Positions 7,586 through 10,233 of a DNA stretch of 10,233 nucleotides are shown one piece after another. Source of the stretch: Planctomicrobium piriforme (GTDB taxonomy: Bacteria; Planctomycetota; Planctomycetia; Pirellulales; PNKZ01); contig CAMCTH010000116.1 of the NCBI GenBank assembly GCA_945877965.1, forward strand, positions 1 through 10,233. Direction: 5' to 3'. Positions within the stretch are counted from its first letter, which is position 1; every line of letters begins with the position of its first letter. The notes beneath the pieces were generated by a model. That model saw only the letters and a program-made list of their open reading frames with translations. It made no database searches and was not told where the DNA came from. The translations under genes were made by a program, and so were the position numbers.

Positions 7586-8473
7586 TCAGAGGGGCGTTTG
7601 CTCTTCGACGTAGAACTCAAAGCCCCCGCCTGCTTTGCGGACGGCGAAGCGGGTTTTCCGAATCTGACGGGCCTCGCGTCGGGCGAACTCAAACTCAAGT
7701 TGAGCGAGTCGCTCTTCGACGGCGGGGGGAATGAATTGCACGAGCGTTTGGCCGGCCGTCGCGATGCCGACGCGCTCGAGCAGACGACGATCCGACTCGC
7801 GGCGGGCCGAGCCGTCGCGCCATTGCATATACAGCCGCGTCTCGGGCTCGGCTCGATCGCGGCTGAGCGTCGGTTTGGGCCGGCTGAAGTCGCGCGCGTA
7901 GACGACCGAGCCGTCGCCGGAGACGGCGGCGAGCTCGATGCCGAAAAAGTCGAGCTCCTTGGTATAAGCGTCGAGCGTCTCGCCCGAGGCGTAACGGATC
8001 TCCCAGCGTTGGCTCCGCGAGAGCCCGCCGCGCCCCGATCCGCTGCCGAATTGCATGGCGTTGCCGGTGCCGGTCGAGCGTCCGCCGCCGGTTTCGTCGG
8101 CGTTGATTTTTGTGAAAGCCGTGTCGAGTTCCGCTTTGCGATTCGCAATCAGGTCTTCGACGGCCGCCAGCGACTGCCGAAACTCGGGCAACGTGACGTT
8201 GGTTTCGCGTTGGATCTCGGCGACGGTCGGGGCTTCGAGCGTCATCCCCTCCGACGACGTGCCGACGGGGCTGCCGCCCGAATCGTCGGGCAACATCACC
8301 ACCGGGACGGTCTTGGTTCGCACGACGAACTTCGAGCCGATCCAGACAAACAGCAAGACGGCGACGGTGGCGCCCAACAGAATGAGCAGCGAAATCATCA
8401 GCCCGGCCGCGCGATCGTATCGCGAAACGCCGCCGAGGTGCGGATTCGTCGAAGGAGACGGGGCCGAAGACAT
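7586..8473 (-). CDS. Single-pass membrane protein of unknown function, first gene of the ExbB/ExbD cluster
   Basis: I do not recognise the family. The 295-residue product has a polar N-terminus (1-20), one strong membrane helix at about 22-46 (AAGLMISLLILLGATVAVLLF within it) and a long soluble part expected in the periplasm. The soluble part has a Pro/Gly/Ser-rich stretch (56-80), a helical segment with LPEFRQSLAAVEDLIANRKAE (95-115), a glycine-rich linker around 128-150 (GGGRSTGTGNAMQFGSGSGR) and a C-terminal alpha/beta region (155-295) ending in FEFYVEEQTPL. The layout matches what TonB or TolA would show (short cytoplasmic tail, helix, linker, C-terminal domain), and the gene precedes ExbB by 58 bases, but no TonB or TolA signature is visible. 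The ATG at 8473 is preferred over an in-frame GTG at 8533, which adds 20 polar residues before the same helix. No Shine-Dalgarno sequence is seen. Confidence 0.85.
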   Translation of the reverse strand: MSSAPSPSTNPHLGGVSRYDRAAGLMISLLILLGATVAVLLFVWIGSKFVVRTKTVPVVMLPDDSGGSPVGTSSEGMTLEAPTVAEIQRETNVTLPEFRQSLAAVEDLIANRKAELDTAFTKINADETGGGRSTGTGNAMQFGSGSGRGGLSRSQRWEIRYASGETLDAYTKELDFFGIELAAVSGDGSVVYARDFSRPKPTLSRDRAEPETRLYMQWRDGSARRESDRRLLERVGIATAGQTLVQFIPPAVEERLAQLEFEFARREARQIRKTRFAVRKAGGGFEFYVEEQTPL

Positions 8474-8590
8474 ACGGGCTGAGGGGGTTTGGATTCGGGC
8501 GTCTGGCAAGCGGAAGTCGCTACCGCAGGGCACGACTATCGTACCGCAAATTCCGCCGCAATCGAATCTGCCACGTACGGCGAGGCGATG
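8474..8590. other. Intergenic gap between methyltransferase and ExbB/ExbD cluster
   Basis: These 117 bases are the largest gap inside the protein-coding part of the window. On the minus strand a weak -10-like TACGAT is preceded 17 bases upstream by TTCGAT, a poor -35 match, and the word TTGCGG occurs twice. No terminator hairpin with a T-tract is visible. A promoter for the six-gene cluster here is plausible but not shown by the sequence. Confidence 0.3.
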
Positions 8591-9256
8591 TTAGGGTTTG
8601 ACGAGAAAGGCCGGAATATGAGCGAGCGGCAGTTTTTCAATCGTCAGGTTGCGGCCGGCCAGGAATTCATCGATGGCCCGAGTCGCCCCGGCGACGGTGC
8701 CGTAATCGTCGAGAATGACGATGCCGCCGGCGACGACGCGATCGAAAAGATTTTCCAGCGAGGCCTTCGTCGGTTCGTAAACATCGACGTCGACGTGCAG
8801 CAGAGCGATTTTTAGCTCGGGATTCTGGGCGACCCATTGCGGGGCCGTTTCCAGGATATCGCCGGGGATGAGCGTCACGTTGTCGATTTTCTTGTGACGA
8901 AGCGCCGTTTGGAGCTCGTCGGGCGCGATGCCGGTGCCTGCTCGCCGTTCAAATTGCTCGACGAAGACGGCGTCAGGGCCGTCGTGCTTCCCCGGAAAGG
9001 GGCCGAAGGCATCGAATCCGATGATGCGCCGCGAGTCGTCGTTTTCGAGCAGACGACGAAAGATCGCAAATTGCAGCAGCGACGCCCCCTTGAACACGCC
9101 GCACTCGACGACGTGGCCGTGCAACGGGAGGATGCGTCGATAGAGCTCGTAGTGCGCGAGTAACTTCCCGATCCGCGTCGGATCGGAAGTCAGATAGAAG
9201 CCGTTCTCATAATCCCAGGCCCGATCGAGATCGAAGCCGAAAATATCACGACTCAT
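8591..9256 (-). CDS. TylF/MycF-family SAM-dependent O-methyltransferase
   Basis: The 221-residue protein is a class I methyltransferase close to the TylF/MycF (macrocin O-methyltransferase) group, which methylates sugar hydroxyls using S-adenosylmethionine and a divalent metal. Visible motifs are the SAM-binding loop VECGVFKGAS (50-59), the strand FDAFGPFP (81-88) typical of the group, GDILET (132-137), HVDVDVYEPT (154-163) and ILDDYG (181-186). The aspartates of DVDVY and DDYG are the likely metal ligands. No signal peptide or membrane helix is present, so it is cytoplasmic. The true substrate is unknown; a surface or lipopolysaccharide sugar is one possibility. It lies between the rRNA operon terminator and the ExbB/ExbD cluster, with 117 bases to the next gene, and no sugar-synthesis genes are adjacent. 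It may be a single-gene unit. The ATG at 9256 is the natural start. Confidence 0.88.
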   Translation of the reverse strand: MSRDIFGFDLDRAWDYENGFYLTSDPTRIGKLLAHYELYRRILPLHGHVVECGVFKGASLLQFAIFRRLLENDDSRRIIGFDAFGPFPGKHDGPDAVFVEQFERRAGTGIAPDELQTALRHKKIDNVTLIPGDILETAPQWVAQNPELKIALLHVDVDVYEPTKASLENLFDRVVAGGIVILDDYGTVAGATRAIDEFLAGRNLTIEKLPLAHIPAFLVKP

Positions 9257-9326
9257 GGAGAGTGCCGCCGTCGCAAACGATTTGACGAGGATTGCCGACC
9301 GCCCATTGACCGTCGGAGAGATTGGG

Positions 9327-9340
9327 AGCGGTCATAATAT
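9327..9340 (-). promoter_or_regulatory. Candidate -10 region ahead of the methyltransferase gene
   Basis: On the minus strand TATTAT (9339-9334) matches the sigma-70 -10 consensus at five of six bases. The -35 position 17 bases upstream (CGTTAA) is a poor match. It would give a leader of about 70 bases before the ATG at 9256. It lies after the rRNA terminator, where a fresh promoter is needed. A 6-base inverted repeat GACCGC/GCGGTC (9297-9302 and 9328-9333) abuts it. Confidence 0.3.
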
Positions 9341-9381
9341 CGAATCGACAACGGACTTAACGAGCATCTGGCGACAGTGAT

Positions 9382-9424
9382 AAAACAAAAAAAGCCCCGC
9401 AAGGCTTTTGACCTTGCGGGGCTT
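9382..9424 (-). terminator. Intrinsic terminator of the rRNA operon
   Basis: A perfect 13-base-pair inverted repeat, AAGCCCCGCAAGG at 9392-9404 and its complement at 9412-9424, flanks a 7-base loop. On the minus strand the hairpin is followed by T7-G-T4 (9393-9382). It lies just after the 5S gene in the direction of rRNA transcription and has no comparable T-tract on the plus strand, so it ends the rRNA operon. Confidence 0.95.
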
Positions 9425-9434
9425 CTTAATTGGA

Positions 9435-9541
9435 TCCGGCAACACCTACTCTCGCACTTGTAGTACTACCATCGGCTTGAAAAGCTTAACTACCGTGTTC
9501 GGAATGGGAACGGGTGTGGCCTTTTCAATATGGTCACCGGA
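9435..9541 (-). rRNA. rrf: 5S ribosomal RNA
   Basis: The minus strand carries the conserved 5S core CCACACCCGTTCCCATTCCG, followed by AACACGGTAGTTAAG and GATGGTAGTACTACAAGTGCGAGAGTAGG. The ends pair as helix I: TCCGGTG at the 5' end with TGCCGGA at the 3' end, including G-U pairs. The length of about 107 bases is normal. It follows the 23S gene and precedes the terminator at 9424-9382. Exact ends are set by helix I pairing and may be off by a few bases. Confidence 0.96.
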
Positions 9542-9574
9542 AAAAAGTTCACCGCACCGTTAGACACGGTGAAC
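9541..9574 (-). other. Terminator-like hairpin in the 23S-5S spacer
   Basis: On the minus strand GTTCACCG (9574-9567) and CGGTGAAC (9554-9547) form a perfect 8-pair stem with a 12-base loop, directly followed by T6 (9546-9541) that runs into the first base of 5S. Within the same bases CACCGT and ACGGTG can form a competing 6-pair stem with a 5-base loop. It may be a processing site or a partial terminator between the two rRNAs; sequence alone does not decide. Confidence 0.6.
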
Positions 9575-9621
9575 TTAGGTTGTGGTATTTGCAGCATCTT
9601 ACGGCTCTTAGCATTTCTCGT

Positions 9622-9656
9622 TGTCAGGGTTCACCGTATTCGGCGAGGCCCTGACA
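9622..9656 (-). repeat. Inverted repeat in the 23S-5S spacer
   Basis: TGTCAGGG (9622-9629) and CCCTGACA (9649-9656) are perfect complements separated by 19 bases and can fold in the spacer transcript just after the 23S 3' end. It is probably a processing or folding element of the rRNA precursor. No T-tract follows it. Confidence 0.55.
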
Positions 9657-9677
9657 CAGAAACAAGAGCGTTCGATT

Positions 9678-10233
<556 letters not shown>

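Noticed and set aside
7526..8482. A 318-codon plus-strand open frame opposite the single-pass membrane protein
   Set aside because: The minus-strand product has a clear membrane helix and operon context; the plus-strand one is Arg- and Gly-rich with no membrane or domain signal.
8474..8590. A TTCGAT-N17-TACGAT promoter for the six-gene cluster
   Set aside because: The -35 matches consensus at only about two of six bases and the planctomycete consensus is not known well enough; kept only as a remark in the gap entry.

Overview
The window looks like a GC-rich planctomycete chromosome segment, most likely from the Pirellulales. The 23S rRNA end, the N-terminal zinc ribbon on a membrane protein, the PQQ-type propeller with a small helical N-terminal domain, and the near absence of Shine-Dalgarno sequences all fit that group. 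The assignment is an inference from sequence style, not from a database match. Every supported gene lies on the minus strand, so the window reads right to left.

Layout, in transcription order. (1) From 10233 down to about 9435 is the end of an rRNA operon: the 3' part of 23S rRNA, a spacer of about 136 bases containing two inverted repeats, and 5S rRNA. A textbook intrinsic terminator follows at 9424-9382. (2) After a 125-base spacer with a possible -10 box comes a TylF/MycF-type SAM-dependent O-methyltransferase (9256-8591). (3) After a further 117-base gap comes a compact run of six genes. They encode a 295-residue single-pass membrane protein of unknown function (8473-7586), an ExbB/TolQ/MotA-type proton channel subunit (7527-6874), an ExbD/TolR protein (6820-6344), and a second ExbD/TolR protein with an N-terminal zinc ribbon (6340-5702). 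The last two are a 1141-residue membrane-anchored protein with TPR-like helices and a PQQ/BamB-type beta-propeller (5647-2222), and a large exported protein with TPR-like helices and a family-5 solute-binding domain (2240 to beyond position 1).

How the genes may work together. ExbB plus ExbD is a known proton-motive-force-driven stator module. Here it sits in one apparent operon with an anchored propeller protein, an exported solute-binding-like protein and an orphan single-pass protein. The layout recalls Tol-Pal (stator, propeller TolB, TPR protein CpoB) and also the BamB/BamD pair, but no TolA, TonB, Pal or ABC permease is recognisable. I infer an envelope-spanning energised system of planctomycetes whose substrate and role cannot be read from sequence. 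The methyltransferase is probably a separate unit. No CRISPR array, insertion sequence, phage gene or tRNA was seen.
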